DNA of 64,000 nt from positions 1,054,001 through 1,118,000 of the forward strand of contig NC_017737.1 of the NCBI RefSeq assembly GCF_000259255.1, in the 5' to 3' direction. Origin of the DNA: Helicobacter cetorum MIT 00-7128 (GTDB taxonomy: Bacteria > Campylobacterota > Campylobacteria > Campylobacterales > Helicobacteraceae). The position numbers and the translations under genes are program-made. How positions within the stretch are numbered: the first letter of the stretch is position 1; the number at the start of each line of letters is the position of its first letter. A model generated the notes under the pieces. That model saw only the letters and a list, made by a program, of their open reading frames with translations, did no database searches and was not told the origin of the DNA. Below, piece after piece: positions 7,872 through 16,750 of the stretch.

Positions 7872-8998
7872 AAAAGTTTGCTTATAGTGAGCCTTGCTTA
7901 GATGAAGATGATAAAAGGGCTGTTTTAGAAGTTCTAAATTCTACGCAACTCACACAGGGCAAATATTCTGTTTTATTTGAAGAAGCATTATGTGAGTTTT
8001 TGGGCGTTAAACATGCATTAGTATTTAATAGTGCGACTTCGGCTCTTTTAGCACTCTATAGAAATTTTAGCGATTTTAATGCTAGTTGCAATGAAGTCAT
8101 TACTACCCCTATAAGTTTTGTAGCTACCACTAACATGCTCTTAGAGAGTGGCTACAAGCCTGTATTTGCTGAAATCAAAAATGATGGCAATATTGATGCA
8201 TTAGCCCTAGAAAAATTGATTACAGAAAAAACCAAAGCCATAGTGAGTGTGGATTATGCGGGTAAAAGCGTAGAAATTGAAAGCATTCAAAAGCTTTGCA
8301 AAAAGCATTCTTTGAGCTTTCTTTCTGATAGTTCACATGCCCTAGGAAGCGAGTATCAAAATCAAAAGGTAGGGGGTTTTGCGTTAGCGAGTGTTTTTAG
8401 TTTTCATGCCATTAAGCCTATAACTACGGCTGAAGGGGGAGCTATAGTAACAAACAATAGCGAATTATTTGAAAAAATGAAATTATTTCGCTCTCATGGA
8501 ATGCTCAAAAAAGATTTTTTTGAAGGCGAAGTAGAAAGCGTAGGGTATAACTTCCGCTTGAATGAAATCCAAAGTGCTTTGGGTTTGAGCCAGCTTAAAA
8601 AAGCCCCCCTTTTAATGCAAAAACGAGAAGAAATCGCTCTAGTCTATGATAGGATTTTTAAAGATAACCCTTATTTCACCCCCTTACACCCCCTTTTAGA
8701 GCATAAAAGTTCTAACCATCTTTATCCCATTTTGATTCACCAGCGATTTTTTAAATTTAAAAAGCAAATTTTAGAGAGTTTGCACAAGCTTGGCATTTTA
8801 GCTCAAGTGCATTACAAGCCTATCTATCAATACAGCTTGTATCAAGAGCTTTTTAATATAGCTCCCCTAAAAAGTGCCGAGAATTTTTATCACGCTGAAA
8901 TCTCTTTGCCTTGTTATGCGAATTTGGATTTAGAGAGTGTGAAATTAATCGCTCATGGCGTTTTAAAAACCTTTGAGAGCTTTACAAAGGATAGTTAA
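7868..8998 (+). CDS. pseC: UDP-4-keto-6-deoxy-AltNAc aminotransferase, pseudaminic acid synthesis
   Basis: PseC is a PLP-dependent aminotransferase. It makes the second intermediate of CMP-pseudaminic acid, the sugar that glycosylates Helicobacter flagellins and is needed for filament assembly. The 376-residue protein belongs to the DegT/DnrJ/EryC1 fold. It has the substrate-loop region NSATSALLALYRNF, the PLP aspartate region (LSFLSDSSHALGS) and the Schiff-base lysine in FHAIKPITTAEGGAI. It starts with TTG, overlapping the previous stop. Bases 8962-8979 of the gene recur 1.6 kb downstream, beyond the restriction-modification pair. The H. pylori equivalent is HP0366. Confidence 0.93.
   Translation: MKKFAYSEPCLDEDDKRAVLEVLNSTQLTQGKYSVLFEEALCEFLGVKHALVFNSATSALLALYRNFSDFNASCNEVITTPISFVATTNMLLESGYKPVFAEIKNDGNIDALALEKLITEKTKAIVSVDYAGKSVEIESIQKLCKKHSLSFLSDSSHALGSEYQNQKVGGFALASVFSFHAIKPITTAEGGAIVTNNSELFEKMKLFRSHGMLKKDFFEGEVESVGYNFRLNEIQSALGLSQLKKAPLLMQKREEIALVYDRIFKDNPYFTPLHPLLEHKSSNHLYPILIHQRFFKFKKQILESLHKLGILAQVHYKPIYQYSLYQELFNIAPLKSAENFYHAEISLPCYANLDLESVKLIAHGVLKTFESFTKDS
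8962..8979 (+). repeat. 18-bp direct repeat, left copy (inside pseC 3' end)
   Basis: TTTAAAAACCTTTGAGAG occurs here and again, identical, at 10539-10556. The two copies bracket the restriction-modification gene pair. This arrangement is what an insertion with target duplication at the end of pseC would leave. Confidence 0.8.
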
Positions 8999-9038
8999 AG
9001 AATTTAAAAGTATCAGCAACTATCAAAAAGCTTTATAC

Positions 9039-9044
9039 TATAAT
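9039..9044 (+). promoter_or_regulatory. Promoter -10 box of the BsaWI-like R-M pair
   Basis: TATAAT (within TATACTATAAT) lies 31 bases before the TTG start at 9076. The Shine-Dalgarno AAGG is at 9064-9067. The R-M pair therefore has its own promoter after pseC. Confidence 0.55.
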
Positions 9045-9075
9045 TTTACCTATTTCTATCAATAAGGTATTTGAA

Positions 9076-9771
9076 TTGAGTTTAGCAGACACGATTTTAG
9101 AACATTTTAAAGATTTTATTAACTCGCATTCTGAGCCTTATAAGTCTTTACAAGTTTTTTACGCACAAGAAAAAGAACGCTTTTTTAATAGCAAAGTTAG
9201 CGATTATATTAATCAAGGCAAAAGCAAAGAAGAGGCTAGTATTTTGGCTAGACAAGGCTTTGTAAGTGCTATAGGAAGAGCGTTAGAAAAAATCATAGAA
9301 CTTTTATTACAAGATTTTTGTCTTAAAAACAATGTAAAAATCACAAATGATAAAATTTTAAGGGCTAAGAATATACCTTTGGAGCTTGATAAAGTCAAAC
9401 GAGCCTTGCTTGTGCATTTTGGCGAGTATAGTGTGTTACCGGATGGAGATATTATTCTTTATCAAACAAACAACGATAATATAAACATTTTAGCGATTTT
9501 ATCGGTTAAAAATTCTTTTAGAGAGCGTTTCACAGAGACACCTTATTGGAAATTAAAACTCTTACAATCGCCTATAACTTCTCATATTAAAGTCTTTATG
9601 ATAACTCCGGATAATGATGATGAAATCAGTTTTAAAGATAAGCCTAAAAAAGCACGAATTGTTATGGAGTATGAACTAGATGGCATCTATTTGGCTAAGA
9701 GTGAATTTGATAAAAGCTCTAAAATTAAGGGCATAGAAAATTTATTAGAAGATTTAAAAGAGCTTTTGTGA
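9076..9771 (+). CDS. Type II restriction endonuclease, BsaWI-like
   Basis: This 231-residue protein is probably the endonuclease of a type II R-M pair. The segment PDGDIILYQTNNDNINILAI followed by LSVKNSFRERFTETPYWKLK fits the PD...(S/T)xK catalytic layout and the S-x-K-x-S-F-R-E-R box that I associate with the BsaWI family, which cleaves sequences with a CCGG core. Assignment to that family is from motif memory; the cleavage site is not predictable with confidence. It starts at TTG with a correctly spaced Shine-Dalgarno. The methyltransferase start overlaps its stop (GTGA). H. pylori has an equivalent pair (HP0368/HP0369), but between HP0367 and accC rather than after pseC. Confidence 0.7.
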   Translation: MSLADTILEHFKDFINSHSEPYKSLQVFYAQEKERFFNSKVSDYINQGKSKEEASILARQGFVSAIGRALEKIIELLLQDFCLKNNVKITNDKILRAKNIPLELDKVKRALLVHFGEYSVLPDGDIILYQTNNDNINILAILSVKNSFRERFTETPYWKLKLLQSPITSHIKVFMITPDNDDEISFKDKPKKARIVMEYELDGIYLAKSEFDKSSKIKGIENLLEDLKELL

Positions 9772-10532
9772 AACAAACCCCTTATTTTAGTTTGGATAAA
9801 TTAAATTTATATCATGGTGATGTGAGCGTTTTAGAGACTTTTGAAAAAGGCTTTTATGATTTGTGTGTAACTTCACCGCCTTATAATTTGAGTATTGAAT
9901 ATCAAGGAAGCAATGATTTTAGAGCTTATGATGATTATTTGGAGTGGTGTAAAAATTGGCTTAAAAATTGTTATGTTTGGGGTAAGGAACAAGCAAGACT
10001 TTGTTTGAATGTCCCATTAGACACTAATAAACACGGCAAACAAAGTTTAGGGGCAGACATTACAGCAGTAGCAAAAGAATGCGGTTGGAAGTATCAAAAT
10101 ACCATTATTTGGAATGAAAGCAATATTTCAAGACGCACCGCTTGGGGAAGTTGGCTACAAGCATCAGCACCTTATGCCATTGCTCCTGTGGAATTGATTA
10201 TTATTCTTTATAAGAATGAATACAAACGCAAAAAACAAACTTCTACGATTAATAAAGAGGAGTTTTTACTCTATACAAATGGGCTATGGAGTTTTAGTGG
10301 CGAATCAAAAAAACGCCTAAAACACCCAGCCCCATTTCCAAGAGAATTACCAAGGCGTTGTATTAAATTGTTTTCTTTCTTAGAAGATACAATTTTTGAC
10401 CCTTTTAGTGGCTCTGGCACAACTATTTTGGAAGCAAATGCTTTGGGGCGTTTTAGTGTGGGTTTAGAAATTGAAAAAGAATATTGCGAGTTGTCTAAAA
10501 AGCGTATTTTAGATAGTCTATCATTATTGTAA
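9768..10532 (+). CDS. Type II DNA methyltransferase (N4-cytosine/N6-adenine type)
   Basis: This 254-residue amino-methyltransferase protects DNA against the endonuclease encoded just upstream. Motif IV (TSPPYNL, residues about 35-41) comes first and the AdoMet-binding motif I (DPFSGSGTTILEANALGR, about 205-222) comes near the C-terminus, which is the beta-class order IV-TRD-I. The middle carries a typical WNESNISRRTAWGSW region. It starts with GTG overlapping the endonuclease stop. TSPPY suits either an N4-cytosine or an N6-adenine enzyme, so the modified base is uncertain. The 18-bp repeat copy begins six bases after its stop. Confidence 0.87.
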   Translation: MKQTPYFSLDKLNLYHGDVSVLETFEKGFYDLCVTSPPYNLSIEYQGSNDFRAYDDYLEWCKNWLKNCYVWGKEQARLCLNVPLDTNKHGKQSLGADITAVAKECGWKYQNTIIWNESNISRRTAWGSWLQASAPYAIAPVELIIILYKNEYKRKKQTSTINKEEFLLYTNGLWSFSGESKKRLKHPAPFPRELPRRCIKLFSFLEDTIFDPFSGSGTTILEANALGRFSVGLEIEKEYCELSKKRILDSLSLL

Positions 10533-10538
10533 GCTTTC

Positions 10539-10556
10539 TTTAAAAACCTTTGAGAG
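10539..10556 (+). repeat. 18-bp direct repeat, right copy (after the R-M pair)
   Basis: This is identical to 8962-8979. It sits between the methyltransferase stop and the TATAAT in front of clpB, so it looks like a duplicated scrap of the pseC 3' end. Confidence 0.8.
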
Positions 10557-10557
10557 T

Positions 10558-10563
10558 TATAAT
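10558..10563 (+). promoter_or_regulatory. Promoter -10 box of clpB
   Basis: TATAAT, 60 bases before the preferred clpB ATG at 10618. It directly follows the right copy of the 18-bp repeat. No CIRCE-like or HspR-like inverted repeat was seen here. Confidence 0.45.
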
Positions 10564-10617
10564 AAAATAGTGTAAAATAGTAAAGATTTTAGATTAAAAA
10601 CTCTAAGGGGGTTTATG

Positions 10618-13188
10618 ATGAATTTGTTTGAAAAGATGACTAATCAATTGCAAGAGAGTTTAGATAGTGCGTTAGCTCTAGCTTTACACCATAAAAACGC
10701 TGAAATCACGCCCTTGCACATGCTTTTTGCTATGCTTAATAACTCACAAGGCATACTCATTCAAGCCCTACAAAAGATGTCTATAGACATTCAAGCTTTA
10801 AGACTTAGTATTCAGAGTGAAATAGAAAAAATAGCTAAAGTTTCACAAATCAATAAGCAAGATATTCAATTAAGTCATGCCTTAATACAAAGTTTTGAAA
10901 ACGCTCAAGGCTTGAGCGCTAAAATGGGCGATTTGTTTGTGGCTGTAGATGTTTATCTTTTGGCTAATATGAGTCTTTTTGAGAGTGTTTTAAAGCCCTA
11001 TTTAGACACCAAAGAATTGCAAAAAACTTTAGAGTTTTTAAGAAAAGGTGCGACTATTCAAGATAAAAATGATGATTCTAATTTAGAGAGTTTAGAAAAA
11101 TTTGGTATTGATTTAACTCAAAAAGCCTTAGAAAATAAACTTGACCCCGTTATCGGAAGAGATGAAGAAATCATTCGTATGATGCAAATTTTGATTAGAA
11201 AAACTAAGAATAACCCTATTTTGTTAGGTGAGCCGGGAGTGGGGAAAACGGCTGTTGTAGAAGGTTTAGCCCAACGCATTGTCAATAAAGAAGTGCCTAC
11301 AACACTTTTAAATAAGCGAGTTATTGCTTTAGATTTGAGTTTGTTAGTTGCGGGGGCAAAATACAGGGGCGAGTTTGAAGAGCGTTTGAAAAAGGTTATT
11401 GAAGAAGTTAAAAAAAGCGCTAATGTGATTTTATTTATTGATGAAATCCACACTATTGTGGGGGCTGGGGCAAGTGAGGGGGGTATGGATGCGGCTAATA
11501 TTTTAAAACCAGCGTTAGCTAGGGGGGAATTACACACTATTGGAGCGACTACTTTAAAGGAATACCGCAAATATTTTGAAAAAGACATGGCATTACAAAG
11601 GCGTTTCCAACCTATTATGCTTAATGAACCTAGCATTAATGATGCTTTACAGATTTTAAGAGGGCTTAAAGAGACTTTAGAAACGCACCATAATATCACT
11701 ATCAATGACTCTGCATTAGTCGCAAGTGCTAAACTATCTAGCCGTTATATTACGGATAGATTTTTACCCGATAAAGCGATTGATTTGATTGATGAAGGGG
11801 CGGCTCAATTAAAAATGCAAATGGAATCTGAACCTGCAAAACTCTCTCTTATTAAACGACAAATCCAAAGATTAGAAGTAGAGAAACAAGCCCTTGAAAT
11901 GGAAAACAAAGAGAGCAATCTCAAACGCACGCAAGAAATTCTTAAAGAATTGAGCGATTTGAAGGAAGAAAAAAGAGAATTAGAGGCACAATTTGAGAAT
12001 GAAAAAGAAGTGTTTAGAGAAATTTCACGCCTAAAATCAGAAACAGAGAGCTTAAGGCGTGAGGCTGAGAGATTTAAACGCAATGGGGATTATCAAAAAG
12101 CGGCTGAAATTGAATACGCTAAAATCCCTGAAAATGAAAAGAAAGAAAAAGAATTGCAACATAAATGGGAAGTTATGCAACAAAATGGAGCGTTATTACA
12201 AAACGCTTTAACAGAGAACAATATCGCCGAGATTGTGAGTCAATGGACTCAAATTCCTATTCAAAAAATGCTCCAAAGCGAAAAAGAAAGGATTTTAAAC
12301 ATTGAAAGCGAGCTACAAAAAAAGGTTGTAGGGCAAGACAAGGCTTTAAAAGCGATTGCTAAAGCGATTAAAAGAAATAAGGCTGGACTTAGTGATAGCA
12401 ATAAGCCTATAGGGAGCTTTCTCTTTTTAGGACCTACTGGGGTGGGTAAAACAGAGAGTGCAAAAGCCCTAGCACAATTCTTGTTTGATAGCGATAAAAA
12501 TCTCATTAGAATTGATATGAGTGAGTATATGGAAAAGCATGCTATAAGTCGTCTTATAGGAGCTGCCCCTGGGTATGTAGGCTATGAAGAAGGTGGTCAA
12601 TTAACAGAGGCGGTGCGAAGAAAGCCCTATAGTGTGGTGCTACTAGATGAAGTGGAAAAAGCTCATCCTGATGTGTTTAATCTCTTGTTGCAAGTTTTAG
12701 ATGAAGGGCATTTGACCGATAGTAAGGGTGTGAAAGTGGATTTCAAAAACACGATTGTAATTCTTACAAGTAATGTAGCTAGTGGCGTGCTTTTAGATGA
12801 GCATTTAAGCGAAATGGATAAACAAAAGGCTATCAAAGAGAGCTTAAAACAAGTCTTTAAGCCAGAATTTTTGAACCGCTTAGATGAAATTATTTCCTTT
12901 AACGCATTAGATAATAACGCCATTACTAATATTGTGGGGATACTCTTTGAAGGCATTCAAAAAAAGGCGTTTGAAAGGGGCATTAGCATAGAATTAGACC
13001 AAAAAGCAAAAGAATTGATAGCTCAAGTGGGTTTTGATAGGTTCTATGGGGCTAGACCCTTAAAAAGAGCGTTATATGAAATGATAGAAGATAAGCTTGC
13101 TGAGCTTATCTTAGAAGATAAGATTAAAGAAAATAGTAGTGTTGAATTTGTGGTAGAAAATAACGAAATTGTGCCTAAGATTAAGTGA
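10618..13188 (+). CDS. clpB: ATP-dependent chaperone/disaggregase ClpB
   Basis: ClpB is a cytoplasmic AAA+ hexamer that extracts proteins from heat-induced aggregates together with DnaK. The protein is 856 residues. It has the N-terminal Clp repeat domain (1-145), NBD1 with Walker [17 protein letters not shown] (about 205) and Walker [16 protein letters not shown], the coiled-coil middle domain (about 390-520), NBD2 with Walker [17 protein letters not shown] (about 605), and [16 protein letters not shown]. Two ATG codons are adjacent; I take the second because it is better spaced from the AAGGGGG Shine-Dalgarno. The H. pylori equivalent is HP0264, and here it begins the HP0264-HP0280 block. 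Confidence 0.96.
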   Translation: MNLFEKMTNQLQESLDSALALALHHKNAEITPLHMLFAMLNNSQGILIQALQKMSIDIQALRLSIQSEIEKIAKVSQINKQDIQLSHALIQSFENAQGLSAKMGDLFVAVDVYLLANMSLFESVLKPYLDTKELQKTLEFLRKGATIQDKNDDSNLESLEKFGIDLTQKALENKLDPVIGRDEEIIRMMQILIRKTKNNPILLGEPGVGKTAVVEGLAQRIVNKEVPTTLLNKRVIALDLSLLVAGAKYRGEFEERLKKVIEEVKKSANVILFIDEIHTIVGAGASEGGMDAANILKPALARGELHTIGATTLKEYRKYFEKDMALQRRFQPIMLNEPSINDALQILRGLKETLETHHNITINDSALVASAKLSSRYITDRFLPDKAIDLIDEGAAQLKMQMESEPAKLSLIKRQIQRLEVEKQALEMENKESNLKRTQEILKELSDLKEEKRELEAQFENEKEVFREISRLKSETESLRREAERFKRNGDYQKAAEIEYAKIPENEKKEKELQHKWEVMQQNGALLQNALTENNIAEIVSQWTQIPIQKMLQSEKERILNIESELQKKVVGQDKALKAIAKAIKRNKAGLSDSNKPIGSFLFLGPTGVGKTESAKALAQFLFDSDKNLIRIDMSEYMEKHAISRLIGAAPGYVGYEEGGQLTEAVRRKPYSVVLLDEVEKAHPDVFNLLLQVLDEGHLTDSKGVKVDFKNTIVILTSNVASGVLLDEHLSEMDKQKAIKESLKQVFKPEFLNRLDEIISFNALDNNAITNIVGILFEGIQKKAFERGISIELDQKAKELIAQVGFDRFYGARPLKRALYEMIEDKLAELILEDKIKENSSVEFVVENNEIVPKIK

Positions 13189-13232
13189 TAGGCTAGATGA
13201 TGAAAGACTTTGCTTTGAAAATTGAATATAAA

Positions 13233-13252
13233 AGCACATATTAGCACATATT
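13233..13252 (+). repeat. Perfect 10-bp tandem direct repeat before ccdA
   Basis: AGCACATATT occurs twice back to back in the 156-base gap between clpB and ccdA, about 93 bases before the ccdA start. It is too far upstream to be part of the core promoter. Its role is unknown. Confidence 0.6.
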
Positions 13253-13344
13253 TTTTAGAGCAAGTTTTTGAGTGATAGAAATTGAAGAGATTATGGTATA
13301 AGATATGGTATTTTGGATAAGTAATAAAATAAGGATTAAAAATT

Positions 13345-14064
13345 ATGCTTGATAACACGCTGATAAATTTATTTGAGACAACGCCTTTTTTAACTTCGCT
13401 CTTAGCTGGGGTTTTGACTTTTTTAAGCCCTTGTGTGTTGCCTTTAATTCCAGCATATATGTCTTATATCTCTCAAATTTCTTTAGAAGATATTAAGGAT
13501 GGTAAGGCTAAAAGGGTTTCGGTCTTTTTAAAATCCTTGATGTTTGTTATAGGATTTTCGCTCGTGTTTTTGGGTGTGGGCATGTCTATGGCAAAGCTTA
13601 TTCATAGCTTTGTAGGGGGATGGGTGAATTATATTTCTGGGGGCATTGTCTTGCTCTTTGGCTTGCATTTTTTAGGGCTATTTCGTTTTGCATTTTTGTA
13701 TAAGACTCAAAGCGTGCGTTTTACAAGTAAATCTAATGGTATGCAACGCTTTTATCCCTTTCTTTTAGGAGTGAGTTTTGCCCTAGGGTGGACTCCATGT
13801 ATTGGACCTATATTTACTTCTATTGTGATGATGAGTGCGAGCAAGGATACTTATGGCTTATTGCTTATGGTAGTGTATGTTATGGGGTTAGCCATTCCTT
13901 TCTTATTAGTGGCTTTAATGGTAGAAAGGGCGTTATTATTTTTAAAACGATTAAAAAAATACAACCGCATGATTGAGATTATTTCAGGGTTAGTGCTAGT
14001 TTTAATGGGGGTGTTGATTATGACAGATTCTATGAAAAGCTTAACAAATTTCTTACAAAATTAG
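13345..14064 (+). CDS. ccdA: CcdA-type cytochrome c biogenesis/thiol transport membrane protein
   Basis: CcdA passes electrons from cytoplasmic thioredoxin across the inner membrane to periplasmic thiol proteins used for cytochrome c maturation. The 239-residue protein has about six membrane helices and the two conserved Pro-Cys sites that form the transfer disulfide: TFLSPCVLPLIPAYMS (Cys near 32) and GWTPCIGPIFTS (Cys near 152). It starts at ATG with an AAGGA Shine-Dalgarno. The pseudo-dihydroorotase gene follows after 9 bases. In H. pylori it is HP0265. Confidence 0.9.
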   Translation: MLDNTLINLFETTPFLTSLLAGVLTFLSPCVLPLIPAYMSYISQISLEDIKDGKAKRVSVFLKSLMFVIGFSLVFLGVGMSMAKLIHSFVGGWVNYISGGIVLLFGLHFLGLFRFAFLYKTQSVRFTSKSNGMQRFYPFLLGVSFALGWTPCIGPIFTSIVMMSASKDTYGLLLMVVYVMGLAIPFLLVALMVERALLFLKRLKKYNRMIEIISGLVLVLMGVLIMTDSMKSLTNFLQN

Positions 14065-14073
14065 GGGGGAGAC

Positions 14074-15210
14074 ATGCTGTTAAAAAACGCATCGTTTTAT
14101 GATGATGAGAACTTAAGGGTGGCGGATATTCGCTTAAAAGATTCTCTCATTATAGAGATACAAGAAAACTTAAGCCCAAAAGATAGCGAAGAAGTGATTG
14201 AGTGTGAGAATTTATTTGTATTGCCAAGCTTAATTGATTTAAGCGTTACTTGTTTGGAAGGCTATGAAAACTTAAGGCAAAAGGCTTTTAAAGGTGGGGT
14301 AGGGCTACTTAATATTTTTAATCACGCTCAAAGTAATATTAAAAATATTATGGCAATTAAAGATAATAGGTTAGAAGATATCGCTACACTTAAAAATCAA
14401 GGGGGGGAAGTTTTAATCGCCCAAAGTGATGCATTTTTAGAACTCATCAGCCATTATGCAAAATCCTATAACTTACCCCTTTTAGTGTCCTTAGAAAATT
14501 CTTTTCAAAGCTTAAATAGTGGGGAATTAGCCTATGAATTAGGGCAAAGCTTCATAGACAATGCGTTTGAAAACACTCATTTAGTGCGTTTTATGGAAGT
14601 TTCTAGAGCCTTAGGTATTCCTATGCTTTTAGATAAAATCAATAGTATCGCTACGCTAAAACTTACAAAAGCCTTTAATCATTTAGGGGCAAATTTACAA
14701 ATTCAAGTGCCATTAAGCCATTTAGTATTAGATGAAAGCGTAATTAAAAATTATGAGCCTAGGTTTAAAATTGCCCCCCCTTTAAGAGATAAAAAAAGTC
14801 AAAACGCCTTGCAAGTTGCTTTAAGAAATAATGAAATCTCCATGCTAACAAGTCTCCATACTCATAAAAACTCTAACGCACAGCTTTTTGAAGAAAGTGC
14901 TTTTGGGTGTGAGAGTATAGAATACGCTTTTAGCGTGGCTTATACTTTCTTGGTTCAAAAAAATATCATAAGTTTACAACAGCTTATTAAGGTTATGGCA
15001 TTCAATCAAGCAAAGTTTTTAGGGCAAAACTCAGGCGAGATTAAAGAAAATAAAATAGCTAATCTTATTATCGTAGATTTAGATGCTAAAGAAAGGGTTA
15101 GCAATAAAAATTCGCCCTTTTATGATTTAGAATTACAAGGCGTAGTTCAAAGAATGATTTTAAAGGGTCAAACGGCGTTTCTTAAAGGGGGCGTATGCGA
15201 GAAATCATAG
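14074..15210 (+). CDS. Dihydroorotase-like protein lacking metal ligands (PyrC')
   Basis: This 378-residue protein has the overall fold of dihydroorotase/amidohydrolases. It keeps the C-terminal composite domain signature (NSGEIKENKIANLIIVDLDA) and the order of the barrel strands. The usual metal-binding DxHVH.R box is replaced by LIDLSVTCLEG, so both histidines are missing, and no clear carboxylated-lysine site is seen. It is therefore probably a catalytically inactive partner, as known for PyrC' subunits that stabilise aspartate transcarbamoylase. H. pylori HP0266 is the equivalent and a separate true PyrC exists there. It overlaps the following gene by 16 bases. Confidence 0.82.
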   Translation: MLLKNASFYDDENLRVADIRLKDSLIIEIQENLSPKDSEEVIECENLFVLPSLIDLSVTCLEGYENLRQKAFKGGVGLLNIFNHAQSNIKNIMAIKDNRLEDIATLKNQGGEVLIAQSDAFLELISHYAKSYNLPLLVSLENSFQSLNSGELAYELGQSFIDNAFENTHLVRFMEVSRALGIPMLLDKINSIATLKLTKAFNHLGANLQIQVPLSHLVLDESVIKNYEPRFKIAPPLRDKKSQNALQVALRNNEISMLTSLHTHKNSNAQLFEESAFGCESIEYAFSVAYTFLVQKNIISLQQLIKVMAFNQAKFLGQNSGEIKENKIANLIIVDLDAKERVSNKNSPFYDLELQGVVQRMILKGQTAFLKGGVCEKS

Positions 15211-16427
15211 GGGCGTCTTTAGTTTTTCTTTGTAATGAAAAATGCGAAGTTTTACAAGATTATGGCGTAGTCTTTGATGAAAAGATTCTTGAAGTAGGCG
15301 ATTATGAAAGTCTAGTGCTTAAATATCCCTACTTAAAAACACAATTTTTTGAAAATTCCATTCTTTTACCCGCCTTTATTAACCCACACATTCATTTTGA
15401 GTTTTCTAACAATGTAGCGAGTTTTAATTATGGGAGCTTTGCGAACTGGTTAGAAAGCGTGATGAAAAATAGGGGGGCGATTTTACAAAATTGCGAGATA
15501 GCTATACAAAACGCTATAAACACACAGCTAAAAAGTGGAGTGGGGAGTGTGGGGGCGATTTCTAGCTATCTTAAAGAAGTCAATTTGCTTAAAAGTAGCC
15601 CTTTAAATGCTGTGGTATTTATGGAGTTTTTAGGAAGTAGCTATTCCTTAGAAAGACTAGAAATATTTGAGACACAATTTAGGGATTTAAAAGCGTTAGA
15701 AAATGAGCGTTTTAAAATCGCTCTAGCCTTGCATGCCCCTTATTCAGTCCAAAAAGATATGGCATTAAGTATCATTAAGTTAGCCAAAGACTCACAAAGC
15801 CTACTTTCTACGCATTTTTTAGAATCTTTTGAAGAATTAGAATGGTTAGAAAACTCTAGTGGGTGGTTTAAGAGTTTCTATCAAAAATTTTTAAACCAAA
15901 CTAATGCTCAATCGCTTTATAAGAGCGTGAATGAATACATTGAAATGTTTAAAGACACGCATACTTTATTTGTGCATAATCAATTCGCATCTTTGAAAAT
16001 GTTGAAAAAAATTAAAGCACAAGTCAAAAACGCTTTTTTAATCACATGCCCTGTTTCTAATCGCCTATTAAGTGGGAAAGTTTTGGATTTAGAAAAAGTT
16101 AAAAAAGCAAATTTGAATGTGAGTATTGCCACAGATGGTTTGAGCTCTAATATTTCGCTGAATTTTTTAGATGAATTAAGGGCGTTTTTATTTTCTCAAA
16201 AACCCATGCCCTTACTAGAATTAGCCAAAATCACTCTTTTAGGGGCTACACATTATGGAGCTAAAGCTCTGGGGTTAAATAATGGTGAGATAAAAGAAAA
16301 TAAGAGAGCGGATTTGAGCGTGTTTAGTTTTGATGAAAGTTTTACTAAAGAACAAGCAATTTTACAATTCTTATTGCATGCTAAAGGAGTGGAGTGTTTG
16401 TTTTTAGGGGGTAAAAAAGTAATTTAA
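15195..16427 (+). CDS. mqnX: 6-aminodeoxyfutalosine deaminase of the futalosine menaquinone pathway
   Basis: This is an amidohydrolase of the ATZ/TRZ (chlorohydrolase) family, 410 residues. It has the metal-binding NPHIHFEFSN box (about residue 64), the later histidines in LALHAPYSV and STHFLESFEELEWL, and the catalytic aspartate in IATDGLSSNISLNF. H. pylori HP0267 is the direct equivalent. The family in Campylobacterota deaminates aminodeoxyfutalosine to futalosine derivatives on the way to menaquinone, the only respiratory quinone these bacteria make. The function is assigned by homology. It is coupled to the preceding PyrC' gene by overlap. Confidence 0.82.
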   Translation: MREIIGASLVFLCNEKCEVLQDYGVVFDEKILEVGDYESLVLKYPYLKTQFFENSILLPAFINPHIHFEFSNNVASFNYGSFANWLESVMKNRGAILQNCEIAIQNAINTQLKSGVGSVGAISSYLKEVNLLKSSPLNAVVFMEFLGSSYSLERLEIFETQFRDLKALENERFKIALALHAPYSVQKDMALSIIKLAKDSQSLLSTHFLESFEELEWLENSSGWFKSFYQKFLNQTNAQSLYKSVNEYIEMFKDTHTLFVHNQFASLKMLKKIKAQVKNAFLITCPVSNRLLSGKVLDLEKVKKANLNVSIATDGLSSNISLNFLDELRAFLFSQKPMPLLELAKITLLGATHYGAKALGLNNGEIKENKRADLSVFSFDESFTKEQAILQFLLHAKGVECLFLGGKKVI

Positions 16428-16501
16428 GAGAAAATAATTCGTTTTAAAGATAGAATGCGTTAGAATTAGAGATTTAAATACATAAATACTAAGGAAGAAT
16501 G

Positions 16502-16744
16502 ATGAAATTAGCCCTAGCTAAAAATACAAGAAAGTCTGAACAAAAAAGTGTTGAATTAGAAGATTTGTATAAAAAATTTAGTGAAGATAAGCGCTCTATT
16601 TTTTATTTTGCTCCCTCAAACGCTCATAAAGATATGCTTAAGGTAGTAGATTTTTTCAAAGAAAAAGGACATATGGCATATTTAGATGAAATTAGAGTAA
16701 GCACTGATGAAAAAGACTTTCTTTATGAATTACACATTATTTAA
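16502..16744 (+). CDS. HP0268-type small nuclease family protein
   Basis: This 80-residue protein is almost identical in plan to H. pylori HP0268 (MKLALAKNTRKSEQKSVELE at the N-terminus, FLYELHII at the end). I recall HP0268 being described as a small protein with Smr-like fold and nicking-nuclease or ribonuclease activity. I prefer the second of two adjacent ATG codons because it gives the better distance from the AAGGAAG Shine-Dalgarno and matches the known 80-residue length. miaB follows after 6 bases, so it is likely co-transcribed with it. Confidence 0.8.
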   Translation: MKLALAKNTRKSEQKSVELEDLYKKFSEDKRSIFYFAPSNAHKDMLKVVDFFKEKGHMAYLDEIRVSTDEKDFLYELHII

Positions 16745-16750
16745 AGGCTT

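Noticed and set aside
11118-11705. Long reverse open frame of 195 codons inside clpB
   Set aside because: It lies fully antisense to the highly conserved first ATPase domain of ClpB and has Ser/Leu-rich shadow composition.
14401-14407. G7 or C7 runs at 14401 (pyrC-like), 14774 (pyrC-like), 24360 (ppx), 30518 (flgE), 56580 (ispG), 59096 (hcpF)
   Set aside because: All are in frame and seven bases long, below the length at which Helicobacter tracts usually switch; treated as ordinary sequence.
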